Shown here: positions 9,376-17,960 of the stretch, piece after piece | Layout of the letters: every line of letters begins with the position of its first letter | How positions within the stretch are numbered: position 1 is the first letter of the stretch | Source: JAOUEA01 sp963810945 | GTDB taxonomy: Bacteria > Actinomycetota > UBA4738 > HRBIN12 | DNA: 64,000 bases | Direction of reading: 5' to 3' | NCBI GenBank assembly: GCA_963810945.1 | Contig: CAWEPI010000004.1 | Span: 310,001-374,000 of the forward strand | Translations under genes and position numbers: made by a program | The notes under the pieces: generated by a model | Seen by the model: only the letters and a program-made list of their open reading frames with translations | The model's database searches: none | What the model was told of the DNA's origin: nothing

Positions 9376-9405
9376 CACAACGGCGTCCTGTTCTTCGACG
9401 AGTTC
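9376..9405 (-). repeat. 30-bp repeat, copy 2 (LVEEQDAVV segment)
   Basis: Partner of 8131-8160 (26 of 30 identical). It lies directly downstream of the 3' end of tRNA-Arg, which hints at a former element end, but no tRNA sequence is duplicated at the other copy. Confidence 0.5.
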
Positions 9406-9434
9406 ACCTAGAGAGCGTTCCGCGGTAGAGCTGG

Positions 9435-9509
9435 CGCGCCGGGCAGGATTCGAACCTGCGACCCACGGATTAGAAGTCCGTCGCTCTGTCCGGGCTGAGC
9501 TACCGGCGC
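9435..9509 (-). tRNA. tRNA-Arg (anticodon TCT)
   Basis: Read on the minus strand, the cloverleaf has acceptor GCGCCGG paired with CCGGCGC plus discriminator G. The anticodon stem ACGGA/TCCGT encloses loop CTTCTAA, giving anticodon TCT. The T arm is GCAGG-TTCGAAT-CCTGC. Confidence 0.95.
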
Positions 9510-9608
9510 CCGGTGGGAAGCGTAACCTCCCAAATCCCACCCAGGGAGCGTCTTCAGCTCTAGGGTTTGCGGCGGCGGCGGCTCGCCGCCGCGAGAGGGG
9601 GGACCACG

Positions 9609-10046
9609 ATGCATCTCATCGCGCAGACCTATAGCAACGGCGGAGGCGGCTGGTTCTCGGGTGTGGGGTTGTTCCTGTGGCTGGCCCTCGCGGTGCTCTA
9701 CATCGCCGGCGGCTGGAAGGTCTTCGAGAAGGCCGGCGAGGCCGGCTGGAAGATCATCATCCCGATCTACAACCTCTACATCTTGCTGAAGATCGTGGGC
9801 CGGCCGGGATGGTGGCTGATCCTGTACCTGATCCCGATCGTGAACATCGTGATCCTGATCATCGTCTGGGTCGATCTTTCGAAGAGTTTCGGCCACGGGG
9901 TCGGGTTCGCGATCGGCTTGATCTTCCTCCCGTACATCTTCCTGTTGATCCTCGGGTTCGGGAGCGATCGGTACCTCGGGCCCGCGGGGTCCGGCGGTGC
10001 TACCTCCGCTGGAGGCGGCGCGCCGATGCCGCCGGCGCCCGTATAG
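9609..10046 (+). CDS. DUF5684-type small multi-pass membrane protein
   Basis: ATG 9609 follows GAGAGGGGGG. 145 residues: MHLIAQTYSNGGGGWFSGVG, then at least three to four membrane helices with the marker block EKAGEAGWKIIIPIYNLYIL and IVGRPGWWLILYLIPIVNIV. The C-terminus is a Gly/Ala/Pro-rich tail. This is the signature of DUF5684 proteins; biochemical role unknown. Confidence 0.8.
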   Translation: MHLIAQTYSNGGGGWFSGVGLFLWLALAVLYIAGGWKVFEKAGEAGWKIIIPIYNLYILLKIVGRPGWWLILYLIPIVNIVILIIVWVDLSKSFGHGVGFAIGLIFLPYIFLLILGFGSDRYLGPAGSGGATSAGGGAPMPPAPV

Positions 10047-10211
10047 GTCCCGCAGCGAGGACGGCCGCTGAGGGCGGGGTCGTTGACCCCGCTCTGCGTC
10101 GCTCCCCTCGTACGGCTGGAGGGCGTGGCGGCAGGCCGGGCCACGACGTGGATTGACGCGACGCATCGGAGACGGGAGCCTTAGGCCACGCCCGAGGCAA
10201 CGGAGGTCACG

Positions 10212-10361
10212 ATGCTGCTCGAGGTCACCTGTCCGTGCGGCTGGCAGGCGCGCGGCACCGAGGACGAGGTCGTCGACCAGCTCACGCTCCACGCGTGGGA
10301 GGACCACCACGTGCGCAAGACCCGTGCGGAGATCCTGGCGAACGCCACGCCCGTCATCTGA
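10212..10361 (+). CDS. DUF1059-like small protein
   Basis: 49 residues from ATG 10212, five bases after GGAGG. MLLEVTCPCGWQARGTEDEV, then LTLHAWEDHHVRKTRAE: a CxC pair with a downstream His cluster, the DUF1059 pattern. It precedes 10368 by 6 nt and may be co-transcribed with it. Confidence 0.7.
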   Translation: MLLEVTCPCGWQARGTEDEVVDQLTLHAWEDHHVRKTRAEILANATPVI

Positions 10362-10367
10362 GGCGCC

Positions 10368-10924
10368 ATGCCCGAGGATCAGCCCGAACCGATCGTGGAG
10401 CTCGGGGTGGCGCTCACCAACGTCGCGTGGTCGCCGCAGATGGTCGCGCAGTCCCTCGAGGGTCTCATGGTCTACCTGGGCGACGACGGCGCTCACCACT
10501 TGCGCCCGATCCATGCGGCCACGCTCCGCCTCGGCTGGCGGCCCGACCTCGAGCCGGCCGAGGTGGTCTTCGCCGCGGCCCGGCGGTACGGGCTCGCACC
10601 GCTCCTCGTTCACTCGACCTCCTGGCGTCACGAAGAAGGACGCCTGATCCTCACCTACGTCGTGGCCGTGCAGCGGCCCGCCCCACCTCTGGACGAGTAC
10701 CTCGCCGACGAGGCGGTGGCGCGCGCGGACCTCGCCCGTGGTGACGCGATGGGGCCACCGCCCGAGATCGGCATGGCCCAGGTCCTCGAGCACGCGTTCC
10801 GGCACCTCGCGTGGCTGGTGAAGGACGACGTCGCTGTGCGGGAGGCCTTGCCCGACTGGGTGGCCTTCCTCGACGCTACGAGCCGGAGCCGTTCCGGGCG
10901 TTCGGGCCCCCGCCCGGGACGTGA
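10368..10924 (+). CDS. Hypothetical protein with frameshift near its 3' end
   Basis: MPEDQPEPIVELGVALTNVA begins a roughly 185-residue soluble alpha/beta protein. Near 10875 one base is missing: correcting GACGCTACGAG gives FLDAYEPEPFRAFGPPPGT and a stop at 10922-10924. That removes an apparent long overlap with the opposing gene at 10926. Family not recognised; the neighbours are also uncharacterised. Confidence 0.6.
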
Positions 10925-10925
10925 A

Positions 10926-11714
10926 TCAGCCGGCTGCGTCGGCGCGACGACGCGCGCTATCCGCCTTGCGTCGCGCCGCGGTCGCCGCCTTCCGTGCGGC
11001 GGATGCGTGCGACTCCGCCTCCTTCGCGGCACGCTCCGATCGGTCGGCCTCCTCCTCGAGGCTCTCGGCTTCGGCAGCCAACGTCGCCGCACGGCGCGCC
11101 CGCTCGCGTTCCCGGCGCGCCTGGCTCGGCGTGCCCTCGGCCTCCCGGGGAGGCGAAGGTTCGTCCGGGGGCCGGGGGAGTTCGCTGACGGAGGCCAGGA
11201 GTGCCGCATCGAGGCGGTCGTCGCCGAACCCGGCCGGCGCGGGCAACTCCTTGTCGAGGGTGCCTCGGGCGATCCGCTCCCCGGCTCCTTCATCGGAGGC
11301 GATCGCCATGAAGGTGTTCTCGACCTTGTCGAGGGTCGCGCGCGGCACGGCCATACCCGCGCGTTCGAGTTCCTCTTTGGCGGCACCGACGAGCAGGCCG
11401 ACGAGCCGACGTCGCTCCTCGGTCGCCTCGCGGAGCGACTCCGCACCGCTGCCGGCGGCGGCTGCGCGCTGCGCCGCGGCGAGCTCATCACCCGCGCGGA
11501 CGAGGGCCTCGAGTTCGGTCGAACGCGCTCGCGCGGCGCGGTCCACGGCCCACGCCGCGGTGGTCGGTCGCCGCAGCGCCTTGACGCGCTTCGCGGCCTC
11601 GGCATCTCCCGACTCGTTCAGGCGCGACGCGAGCTCGTCGCGTGCGGCCACGAAGCGCTCGGGCGCTCCCTCGTACAGCGCCGCGACGTCCTCCGCGTAT
11701 CGCGCGTCGTCCAC
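10926..11714 (-). CDS. Coiled-coil protein of unknown function
   Basis: 262 residues from GTG 11714 (VDDARYAEDVAALYEGAPER). The N-terminal part contains FVAARDELASRLNESGD and ALRRPTTAAWAVDRAAR. The last about 80 residues are an Ala/Arg/Glu-rich coiled coil (REAEGTPSQARRERERARRA onward). A conserved but uncharacterised actinobacterial type. Convergent with 10368; its start is about 60 nt from tRNA-Gly. Confidence 0.75.
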   Translation of the reverse strand: MDDARYAEDVAALYEGAPERFVAARDELASRLNESGDAEAAKRVKALRRPTTAAWAVDRAARARSTELEALVRAGDELAAAQRAAAAGSGAESLREATEERRRLVGLLVGAAKEELERAGMAVPRATLDKVENTFMAIASDEGAGERIARGTLDKELPAPAGFGDDRLDAALLASVSELPRPPDEPSPPREAEGTPSQARRERERARRAATLAAEAESLEEEADRSERAAKEAESHASAARKAATAARRKADSARRRADAAG

Positions 11715-11770
11715 GATGCCTAGTCTGCCTCACGAGGCGGGTTGGGACAGGCCGGGCGGGGTTCGCGTGG

Positions 11771-11841
11771 AGCGGGCGACGGGAATCGAACCCGCGTAGC
11801 CAGCTTGGAAGGCTGGAGCTCTGCCATTGAGCTACGCCCGC
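11771..11841 (-). tRNA. tRNA-Gly (anticodon TCC)
   Basis: Minus-strand cloverleaf: acceptor GCGGGCG pairs with CGCCCGC, discriminator T. The anticodon stem CCAGC/GCTGG encloses loop CTTCCAA, giving TCC. The T arm has GGTTCGATTCC. Confidence 0.95.
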
Positions 11842-11886
11842 GCGGCCACCAGCGTAGCGGATGGCGTTGCTGGGATACTGCGCGCC

Positions 11887-12750
11887 ATGGACGTCCGCTT
11901 CCGGCTCCTCGACGTGTTCACGGAGGTCCCGTTCGCAGGGAACCAGCTCTGCGTGATCCCCGAGCCGCCGGAGGGCCTCGGTGACGATCTGATGCTCGCG
12001 ATCGGCCGGGAGATCAACTTCTCCGAGACCACCTTCGTGACCGCCGTGCGTGCGGACGGCTACGACGTCCGCATCTTCACACCGGAGAGGGAGATCCCGT
12101 TCGCGGGCCACCCCACCATCGGCACCGCGTTCGCGCTGGTCTCCGAGGGACGCGTCGGCTCACCGCTCGTGCAGGTCTGCGGAGCCGGTGAGGTGCCGGT
12201 CGAGGTAGATGCGGCCACGGGGCTCGCGTGGATGCGGCAGCTGGCACCGATCGTCGGTAGAGAGGTCGTCGACCGCTACGCCGTCGCGCGCGCGGCCGGG
12301 CTAGAGCCCGGGGACCTCGTGGACGGACTGCCGATCGTTCCCGTGAGCACGGGCCTCCGGCACCTGATGGTGCCCGTGCGGAGCGAGGCCGCGCTGCGGC
12401 GCGCCGAACGCATCGACCGTCTCTGCGCCGCGGTGTGCGACGCGGCCGAGGACGCCGAGTCGCTCTACCTGTTCACGGTCCGCCGCGACGGCGACGTGAT
12501 GGCGCGCATGTTCGACCGGCTCGCCGCGATCGGGGAGGATCCCGCCACGGGCTCGGCCGCGGGACCCCTCGGGGCGTACCTCTCGATCCACGGGCTGGCG
12601 GGCATGCCGGGGCGCGTGACCGTTGCCCAGGGTGAGATGGTGCGCCGGCCGAGCTTCCTCTTCGTCGAAACCGCATCGGCCGACGGCTCCTGGGAGATCC
12701 GCGTGGGCGGCAGCGTCCGGCTGATGGGCGAGGGCTCGTTCGCGATCTGA
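11887..12750 (+). CDS. PhzF family isomerase
   Basis: 287 residues from ATG 11887. Family landmarks: VFTEVPFAGNQLCVI, REINFSETTFVTAV (the Glu/Ser region of the active site), REIPFAGHPTIGTAFAL and GEDPATGSAAGPLGAYLSIH. PhzF proteins are homodimeric proton-shuffling isomerases or epimerases; outside phenazine clusters the substrate is generally unknown. No phenazine genes are nearby, so the specific function stays open. Confidence 0.9.
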   Translation: MDVRFRLLDVFTEVPFAGNQLCVIPEPPEGLGDDLMLAIGREINFSETTFVTAVRADGYDVRIFTPEREIPFAGHPTIGTAFALVSEGRVGSPLVQVCGAGEVPVEVDAATGLAWMRQLAPIVGREVVDRYAVARAAGLEPGDLVDGLPIVPVSTGLRHLMVPVRSEAALRRAERIDRLCAAVCDAAEDAESLYLFTVRRDGDVMARMFDRLAAIGEDPATGSAAGPLGAYLSIHGLAGMPGRVTVAQGEMVRRPSFLFVETASADGSWEIRVGGSVRLMGEGSFAI

Positions 12751-12774
12751 GCGGGATCGGGGCGCGCCGCGGGT

Positions 12775-13254
12775 TCAGGCGGGCGTGCCGCAGCCGACCG
12801 TCGGGGCGTCCAGGGCGGGCTCGGCCGCGGTGGACCTCGCGGCCGAGCCCTCCGACGAGCCCTTGGATCCCGCCGCGGGCGTGGGGGAGGCGCTCGCTTC
12901 GGGGGAGACCAGCACCGTCACCGAGACCGCGCCGTTGGGGGGCACGAGGGCGTCGGGCGGCGTCGCGTACTGGTCGGTGTGGTTGCCGAACGTCGCGGTG
13001 GTGCCGGTGGCGGGGAAGAGCTGGCACACGATCTGCCCGGAGCCGGTGCCGACGTTGGTAGCCATGAACACGTAGCACGTGGTCGCCGCATCACCGGCGG
13101 GGCAGTCCGAGCGGATCGGCTGGCCGAGGTGGATCTCGGCCCCGCCCGCGCTCGGTGCGCGCACGAGCATCACGAAGAAGAAGACGGCGACCGCGACGAG
13201 GGCGAACAGCACGCCGGCCAGCAAGGTGAAGGTGGCGTCGCCCCGTCGTTCCAT
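12775..13254 (-). CDS. Membrane-anchored extracytoplasmic protein
   Basis: 159 residues from ATG 13254 (MERRGDATFTLLAGVLFALV), one N-terminal membrane helix, then an exported domain with three Cys (DCPAGDAATTCYVF, IVCQLFP). The C-terminal tail is Ser/Pro/Ala-rich (SPEASASPTPAAGSKGS) and ends VGCGTPA. Possibly a small Ig-like domain. Not recognised. Convergent with PhzF. Confidence 0.7.
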   Translation of the reverse strand: MERRGDATFTLLAGVLFALVAVAVFFFVMLVRAPSAGGAEIHLGQPIRSDCPAGDAATTCYVFMATNVGTGSGQIVCQLFPATGTTATFGNHTDQYATPPDALVPPNGAVSVTVLVSPEASASPTPAAGSKGSSEGSAARSTAAEPALDAPTVGCGTPA

Positions 13255-13377
13255 GTGCCCGAGCCTAGCCCCGAACGGGGGAGGGCAATACGGCCGAAGG
13301 TCGCAACCCGCGCTCCGCCGAACGTCGGGACATCGAGCGACACGCGGGCCCTCATGCCTGCGTAGACTCGTGGTCAT

Positions 13378-13451
13378 CGGGGCGTAGCGCAGCCTGGTAG
13401 CGCGCGTGCTTTGGGAGCACGAGGTCGCGGGTTCGAGTCCCGCCGCCCCGA
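13378..13451 (+). tRNA. tRNA-Pro (anticodon TGG), island insertion site
   Basis: Acceptor CGGGGCG pairs with CGCCCCG plus discriminator A. The anticodon stem CGTGC/GCACG encloses TTTGGGA, giving TGG. The 3' part from 13410 onward is repeated exactly at 31274-31316, so this tRNA is the probable target of an integrated element. Confidence 0.96.
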
Positions 13452-13452
13452 C
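13410..13452 (+). repeat. attL-like 43-bp repeat within tRNA-Pro 3' half
   Basis: Perfect 43-bp direct repeat of 31274-31316, starting TTTGGGAGCACGAGG in the anticodon loop and ending one base past the discriminator. This is the classic footprint of tyrosine-recombinase integration at a tRNA 3' end that leaves the tRNA intact. Confidence 0.9.
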
Positions 13453-13474
13453 TTGTATTTCCCCAGGTCCGTTA

Positions 13475-13499
13475 CTCGGCGGTCGACGTCACCGCCGAG
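13475..13499 (+). terminator. Hairpin downstream of tRNA-Pro
   Basis: CTCGGCGGT, loop CGACGTC, ACCGCCGAG: a 9-bp perfect stem 23 nt past the tRNA. No T run follows, so termination is inferred. The rest of 13453-13646 holds no gene I can support. Confidence 0.4.
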
Positions 13500-13646
13500 C
13501 TGGGCGGCGAACCTGAAGGGGGCTGGGCATGGCAGACGGAACGGGGCGATCCTCTACCGCGATTCGGGGTTCCTGCATGACTGACGAGAACGGCCGTCAG
13601 GGCTGGTTGACGTTCGATGTGCAGCCCCCGTCCCGCTCTCGTCCTG

Positions 13647-14093
13647 TCAGGCGTTTACTTGAAGCTGCGCCTTCCTGACTTCCATCCGAGAGCCAAGCTC
13701 TTGGAGTTCAGCTTCGTCGAAGACCTGACGGGCCTGCTTGAACATCTCCGTCTCTTCCTCTTCGATATGGTGCTCGAGGTTCTCCTTCATCACCGTGAAC
13801 TTCGCCGTCCAGGTTTCGTCGCTCACGTCGAGACCGAGCATCTCTCCCATCACGGTGTCCACCACGTGATGCTCTTCATAGCCCTCCAACGCGATGTCCT
13901 TCGTCTTGGGATGGTCCTTGAGAGCGGGGTAGAAGATCTCTTCCTCGATCGTCTCGTGGATGTCGAGCTCGGACCGCAGCTTGGTGAACGTCTCACCACG
14001 GGTCTTGATCGCTCGCTCGGTCGTCTCATCGAGGGTGGCGAGCATCTTCTTGACCTCATCGTGGTCACGCTTGAGAAGTGACAGGGCGTTCAT
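13647..14093 (-). CDS. Hemerythrin HHE cation-binding domain protein
   Basis: 148 residues: MNALSLLKRDHDEVKKMLAT. Di-iron ligand candidates follow the HHE pattern: His11 (KRDHDEV), His46 and Glu50 (LDIHETIEEEIF), His75/76 (YEEHHVVD), and His108/109 with Glu113 (EHHIEEEE). The fold is a four-helix bundle. These proteins bind oxygen, NO or iron and act in redox or damage responses. It overlaps the upstream gene by ATGA, so translation is coupled. Confidence 0.9.
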   Translation of the reverse strand: MNALSLLKRDHDEVKKMLATLDETTERAIKTRGETFTKLRSELDIHETIEEEIFYPALKDHPKTKDIALEGYEEHHVVDTVMGEMLGLDVSDETWTAKFTVMKENLEHHIEEEETEMFKQARQVFDEAELQELGSRMEVRKAQLQVNA

Positions 14094-14362
14094 CGTGCTC
14101 CTCCCCGATCCTCCGAAGGTGGAGCCATGACAACCTCGCCGGAATCCTGCAGCTTCTGGAGATCGACACCTCGGCTGGCGTCCGTGCCCGTAGTCGTTTC
14201 GCCGAGCTCGGCGGGGCGCTCGATGTCGGCCTGTAGGTTCTCTGCGACGTCCTGCACCGAGATCCCCGCAGCGGACGCGGCTTCCTTAATATCGTCCATC
14301 GTGATGTTCGCGGGATTCCCGTGCGATTCATATGGCTCGTGACATCCACAGCTGAGACACAT
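14090..14362 (-). CDS. Small Cys-motif protein coupled to hemerythrin
   Basis: 90 residues from ATG 14362 after GAGGAGG. MCLSCGCHEPYESHGNPANI carries CxxCxCH at the N-terminus, followed by a helix MDDIKEAASAAGISVQDVAE and a polar tail. The pattern is frequent in actinobacterial stress loci, function unknown. Its stop overlaps the hemerythrin ATG, forming a two-gene operon. Confidence 0.7.
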   Translation of the reverse strand: MCLSCGCHEPYESHGNPANITMDDIKEAASAAGISVQDVAENLQADIERPAELGETTTGTDASRGVDLQKLQDSGEVVMAPPSEDRGGAR

Positions 14363-14631
14363 GCGCCCTCCTCGAATCGGTATAGGCGAGGATGTGCCCG
14401 GATGAGTTGAACTTGAAACCAATCGATCCCCAAACGAAGACGATTCCCCTACCTGTCATCACGTGCTCGTCCACCTGGGGCGGCCATTTGATACCACCCG
14501 ACCTATTGCGTGGCCAAGGGCCGCCTCTTGAACAACATCTACGTCGAAATCGAAGCCGTGATGAGCGTCGCAGATTGAGCGAGGTCGTCGTTGGGTAAGC
14601 CTTTGATTCGCGATGACAAAGGAGAACTCAC

Positions 14632-15036
14632 GTGCAAGGACCAAAGAAGATCGCTGACGCCGGCAAGGAAGCTGGGAAGAAGGTGCTCGCGACCGACACC
14701 GCGCAGGGCGTGGTGGGTGCCGTGGTCGACAAGCTCGAGGAGATCACGGTCGACAAGGCCGATGACGTGGCCGCCACGGTGAAGCAGAAGGCCGCGAGGG
14801 CCGGGGGCCGTTCGCCCAAGCGCTCCACAGGCAAGAAGTCAGGCGCGAAGAAGTCGAGCGGCCGCAAGAAGCCGGCGGCGAAGAAGTCAGGCGCGAAGAA
14901 GTCGAGCGGCCGCAAGAAGCCGGCGGCGAAGAAGTCAGGCGCGAAGAAGTCGAGCGGCCGCAAGAAGCCGGCGGCGAAGAAGTCAGGCGCGAAGAAGTCG
15001 AGCGGCCGCAAGAAGCCGGCGGCGAAGGCGCGCTGA
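14632..15036 (+). CDS. Lysine-rich histone H1-like protein with tandem repeats
   Basis: 134 residues from GTG 14632, six bases after GGAGAA. The N-terminal about 60 residues (KKIADAGKEAGKKVLATDTA) form an amphipathic helical region. From residue 68 four identical copies of KKSGAKKSSGRKKPAA follow, then KAR. Such tails resemble histone H1-like and HU C-terminal extensions and likely bind DNA. The DNA repeat is perfect, implying recent expansion. Confidence 0.75.
   Translation: MQGPKKIADAGKEAGKKVLATDTAQGVVGAVVDKLEEITVDKADDVAATVKQKAARAGGRSPKRSTGKKSGAKKSSGRKKPAAKKSGAKKSSGRKKPAAKKSGAKKSSGRKKPAAKKSGAKKSSGRKKPAAKAR
14833..15024 (+). repeat. Four perfect 48-bp tandem repeats
   Basis: Units begin at 14833, 14881, 14929 and 14977, each encoding KKSGAKKSSGRKKPAA with identical codons. 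There is no unique spacer, so this is not a CRISPR. Copy number is probably variable between strains. Confidence 0.95.
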
Positions 15037-15771
15037 AGCGTCGGATTCGGGCGTGCGACGCGGTAGATCGCGGCGTTCTTCGTTCGCGCGGGCCGTGGCC
15101 AGAGATCGCGCCCCGACAAAGAAGCCCCCGTACCCCTTGTCGCGGACACCCCGCAAGCCTCTACGTCGCTAAGCGCCCGCGACCGCAACACGTCATCTGC
15201 TTGTGGTCGGCGTGGCCCCGAAAGGCGGAGCAGGCGACGCTCCCGCGAAGTCGGGCGACCACGTTCCCGGCGAGAAGTCACGGCAGGTGAGGCGGTGACC
15301 CCGCTAGCACCAGTTCATGGCGATCGTCAGGGCCAGAAGGCGGAAGGGCCGCATCGCCTCTCCTTCCTGCGAACGAGCCAGCTCGATCCCAGGCCGACAT
15401 CCGAGTCTCCGCCTGGCCCGGAGGCGTAAACGGCCTACCTGTAGAGCGGCGGAGGTCTCTGTCCGCGAGAAGGCGTATCGAGCCTTCGTGTCGTCCGCTG
15501 CCCGACGTGAGGACTGAGGTACGGCGAACAGCTCAACCTTGGGTGACGACCAGCTGCAGTCGTCCGCGGCAATAATGCGTGCGGCTCAGCAATCCATGTC
15601 GCAGTCGGCGAAGCCTGTACCACCATCTTCGCGTCCGATGACCGCTGCCAATGTGACAGGGGGTTTCGACCGAGCTCCCTCCGACCTCACCCGAATCGCG
15701 GATAAAGGCGGCTTGATCCTGCTCTGATCCTGCTTCGCACCCTGATCGGAAGGACGCGAGGATGGCCGAAC
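15037..15771. other. 735-bp stretch without a supported gene
   Basis: Short open frames only, none with a recognisable motif or ribosome-binding site. Several runs are Arg/Pro-rich in all frames, as expected of non-coding high-GC DNA. It could hold the promoter of the histidine kinase at its right end. Confidence 0.4.
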
Positions 15772-17946
15772 ATGCGACCATGCCGTGATGTCCACGTCCA
15801 CCGCAGAGGCTCCGCGCCGACAGGGCGGTGCTGGGTTGCGACTGCCGCCCGGGTCATCTTCGGTCTGACGATCCTGGGCGTGGTCGCAGGCATCTGCTTC
15901 TCGATCCTGGACACCCAGTCCCAGGGGAGCTGGATCCTCACCCTCAGCTTCATCCTGTTCCCGATCGTCGGGTACCTGCTCGCGGTCAAACGCCCGGATA
16001 ACGCGGTCAGCTGGTTGACGTTGGGCGTGGGGGCGGCCGTCGGGTTGAGCTCGGCCCTCGGCGCGTACTCGAGCTACGCCATCCATGGCAGCCTCGACGG
16101 CTCCCGCATCGGCGACATCGCGCAGGCGCTGGATCAGCCGATGTGGGTTCCGATAGTGGTCCTGCCGGTGACGTTCTTACTTCTTCTCTTCCCAGAGGGT
16201 CATCTGCCCTCGCCCCGGTGGCGTTGGTTCGCGTGGGTCGTCGGGGCGGGCATGGTCTTCGTGTTCTTCGCGATCCTCTTCACGCCGGGGCCGCTCACCG
16301 ATAGCCCCTTCCCCGATCTGCAGAACCCGCTCGGCATCGAGGGCCTTCGGTCGTTCCTGTCGATCGCCACGGTCTCGATCATCATCCTGCCGATCGGCGT
16401 GATCGGCTCGTTGGCGAGCCTTGTCTTACGGTTCCGGCGGTCGACCGGCATCGAGCGATTGCAGTTGCGATGGCTGGTCACCGCGGCGGCGGCGGTGGGG
16501 ATCCTCTACGCGCTGGCACTGGTGCTCTCGTTCAACTCCACCTGGGCCACGAGCGACACGCCCGGCTGGCTCGCCGTTCTGCAGACGGTGGCGATCGCCT
16601 CGTTCGGCCTGATCCCGATCGCGATCGGGATCTCTGTGCTGCGCTATCACCTGTTCGACATCGACCTGGTGATCAATCGGGCACTGCTGCTCGGCGCCAT
16701 GGCGATCTTCATAACCGCGGTCTACGTCGCGATCGTGGTCGGCGTGGGCGCGCTCGTCGGGAGCCAGGCGAGCCCGGTCCTGTCCGCGGCCGCGGCGGGG
16801 GTCGTCGCGTTAGCGTTCCAGCCGGCCCGGCGGCGTGCGCAACGGCTGGCCGACCGGCTCGTCTACGGGCAACGGGCGACTCCCTACGAGGTCCTCTCCG
16901 AGTTCTCCGAGCGGATCGGGCACTCGTACGCGAACGACGAGCTCCTGCCCCGGATGGCGCGGGCGTTGGGGGAAGGAACCGGCGCGTCGCGTGTCGACCT
17001 ATGGGTTCGGATGGGCGACGAGCTCCGAGCCGACGCGGTCTGGCCATCGGACGCGGAGCGCCCTGCCCCGCTCGTCGCTTCGGAGCACGCGGAGGGGTCT
17101 GTCACGCCGACCTCCATGCTCGAGCCGATCCGCCACCAGGGGGAGTTCCTCGGTGCGCTCTCGTTCGAGAAGCGGCCGGGGGAGACGATCACGCCCACCG
17201 AGGAGAAGCTCGTGCGTGACCTCGCAGGCCAGGCCGGGCTGGTGATGCGCAACGTCGTGCTCGCCGACCAGCTGATGCACACGATCGCCGAGCTCCGAGC
17301 CTCGCGACAGCGCTTGGTCAACGCGCAAGACGAGGGACGGCGGCGGATCGAGCGGAACCTCCACGACGGGGCGCAGCAGCAGATCGTCGCCCTCACGATC
17401 AAGCTCCGGTTACTGAGCCAGATAGTCGATGGCGACGCCCATCGCGCGATTTCGATGGTCGCGGATCTCCAGGCGGACGCGAACGACGCGCTGGAGCAGC
17501 TCCGCGACCTCGCGCGCGGGATCTACCCGCCGCTGCTCGCCGATCAGGGTCTCGCCGCCGCACTGCAGGCGCAGGCGAAGAAGGCCTCCGTGCCAACGGT
17601 CGTTCGGTCCGACAGCATCGACCGCTACCCGCAGGACGCCGAGGCGGCGGTCTACTTCTGCGTCCTCGAGGCCCTGACCAACACCGCGAAGTATGCGGAG
17701 GCGACCAATGCCGAGGTCGCGGTGTCACAGATCAACGGGGAACTCCGGTTCGGGGTGATCGACGACGGCTCGGGTTTCGATGCCGAGGCGATGACCTACG
17801 GCACGGGGCTTCAGGGCATGGCGGACCGGCTCGACGCGATCGGCGGCACCCTCCGCGTGACCTCTGTTCCTGGGCGGGGAACGACCGTCGAGGGTCGGAT
17901 CCCACTGGACGCTGCTTCGGTGCCCCCGGGACGAATCGAACGTTGA
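15772..17946 (+). CDS. Sensor histidine kinase, HisKA_3 (NarL/DegS) type
   Basis: 724 residues. About six N-terminal membrane helices (from VIFGLTILGVVAGICF through FITAVYVAIVVGVGALVG) are followed by a GAF-like segment (about 380-500). Then come the dimerisation helix RRRIERNLHDGAQQQ with phospho-acceptor His near residue 531 and an HATPase_c with VLEALTNTAKYAEA and GTGLQGMADRLDAIGG. The start is uncertain: ATG 15788 in another frame (MSTSTAEAPRRQGGAGLR) looks more natural and would need one missing base. No response regulator is adjacent. Ligand unknown. Confidence 0.88.
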   Translation: MRPCRDVHVHRRGSAPTGRCWVATAARVIFGLTILGVVAGICFSILDTQSQGSWILTLSFILFPIVGYLLAVKRPDNAVSWLTLGVGAAVGLSSALGAYSSYAIHGSLDGSRIGDIAQALDQPMWVPIVVLPVTFLLLLFPEGHLPSPRWRWFAWVVGAGMVFVFFAILFTPGPLTDSPFPDLQNPLGIEGLRSFLSIATVSIIILPIGVIGSLASLVLRFRRSTGIERLQLRWLVTAAAAVGILYALALVLSFNSTWATSDTPGWLAVLQTVAIASFGLIPIAIGISVLRYHLFDIDLVINRALLLGAMAIFITAVYVAIVVGVGALVGSQASPVLSAAAAGVVALAFQPARRRAQRLADRLVYGQRATPYEVLSEFSERIGHSYANDELLPRMARALGEGTGASRVDLWVRMGDELRADAVWPSDAERPAPLVASEHAEGSVTPTSMLEPIRHQGEFLGALSFEKRPGETITPTEEKLVRDLAGQAGLVMRNVVLADQLMHTIAELRASRQRLVNAQDEGRRRIERNLHDGAQQQIVALTIKLRLLSQIVDGDAHRAISMVADLQADANDALEQLRDLARGIYPPLLADQGLAAALQAQAKKASVPTVVRSDSIDRYPQDAEAAVYFCVLEALTNTAKYAEATNAEVAVSQINGELRFGVIDDGSGFDAEAMTYGTGLQGMADRLDAIGGTLRVTSVPGRGTTVEGRIPLDAASVPPGRIER

Positions 17947-17960
17947 CCTGTCGCATACCC

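Noticed and set aside
14833..15024. Possible CRISPR array from regularly spaced repeats
   Set aside because: The 48-bp units are contiguous, identical and in frame within a coding sequence; there are no spacers and no cas genes.
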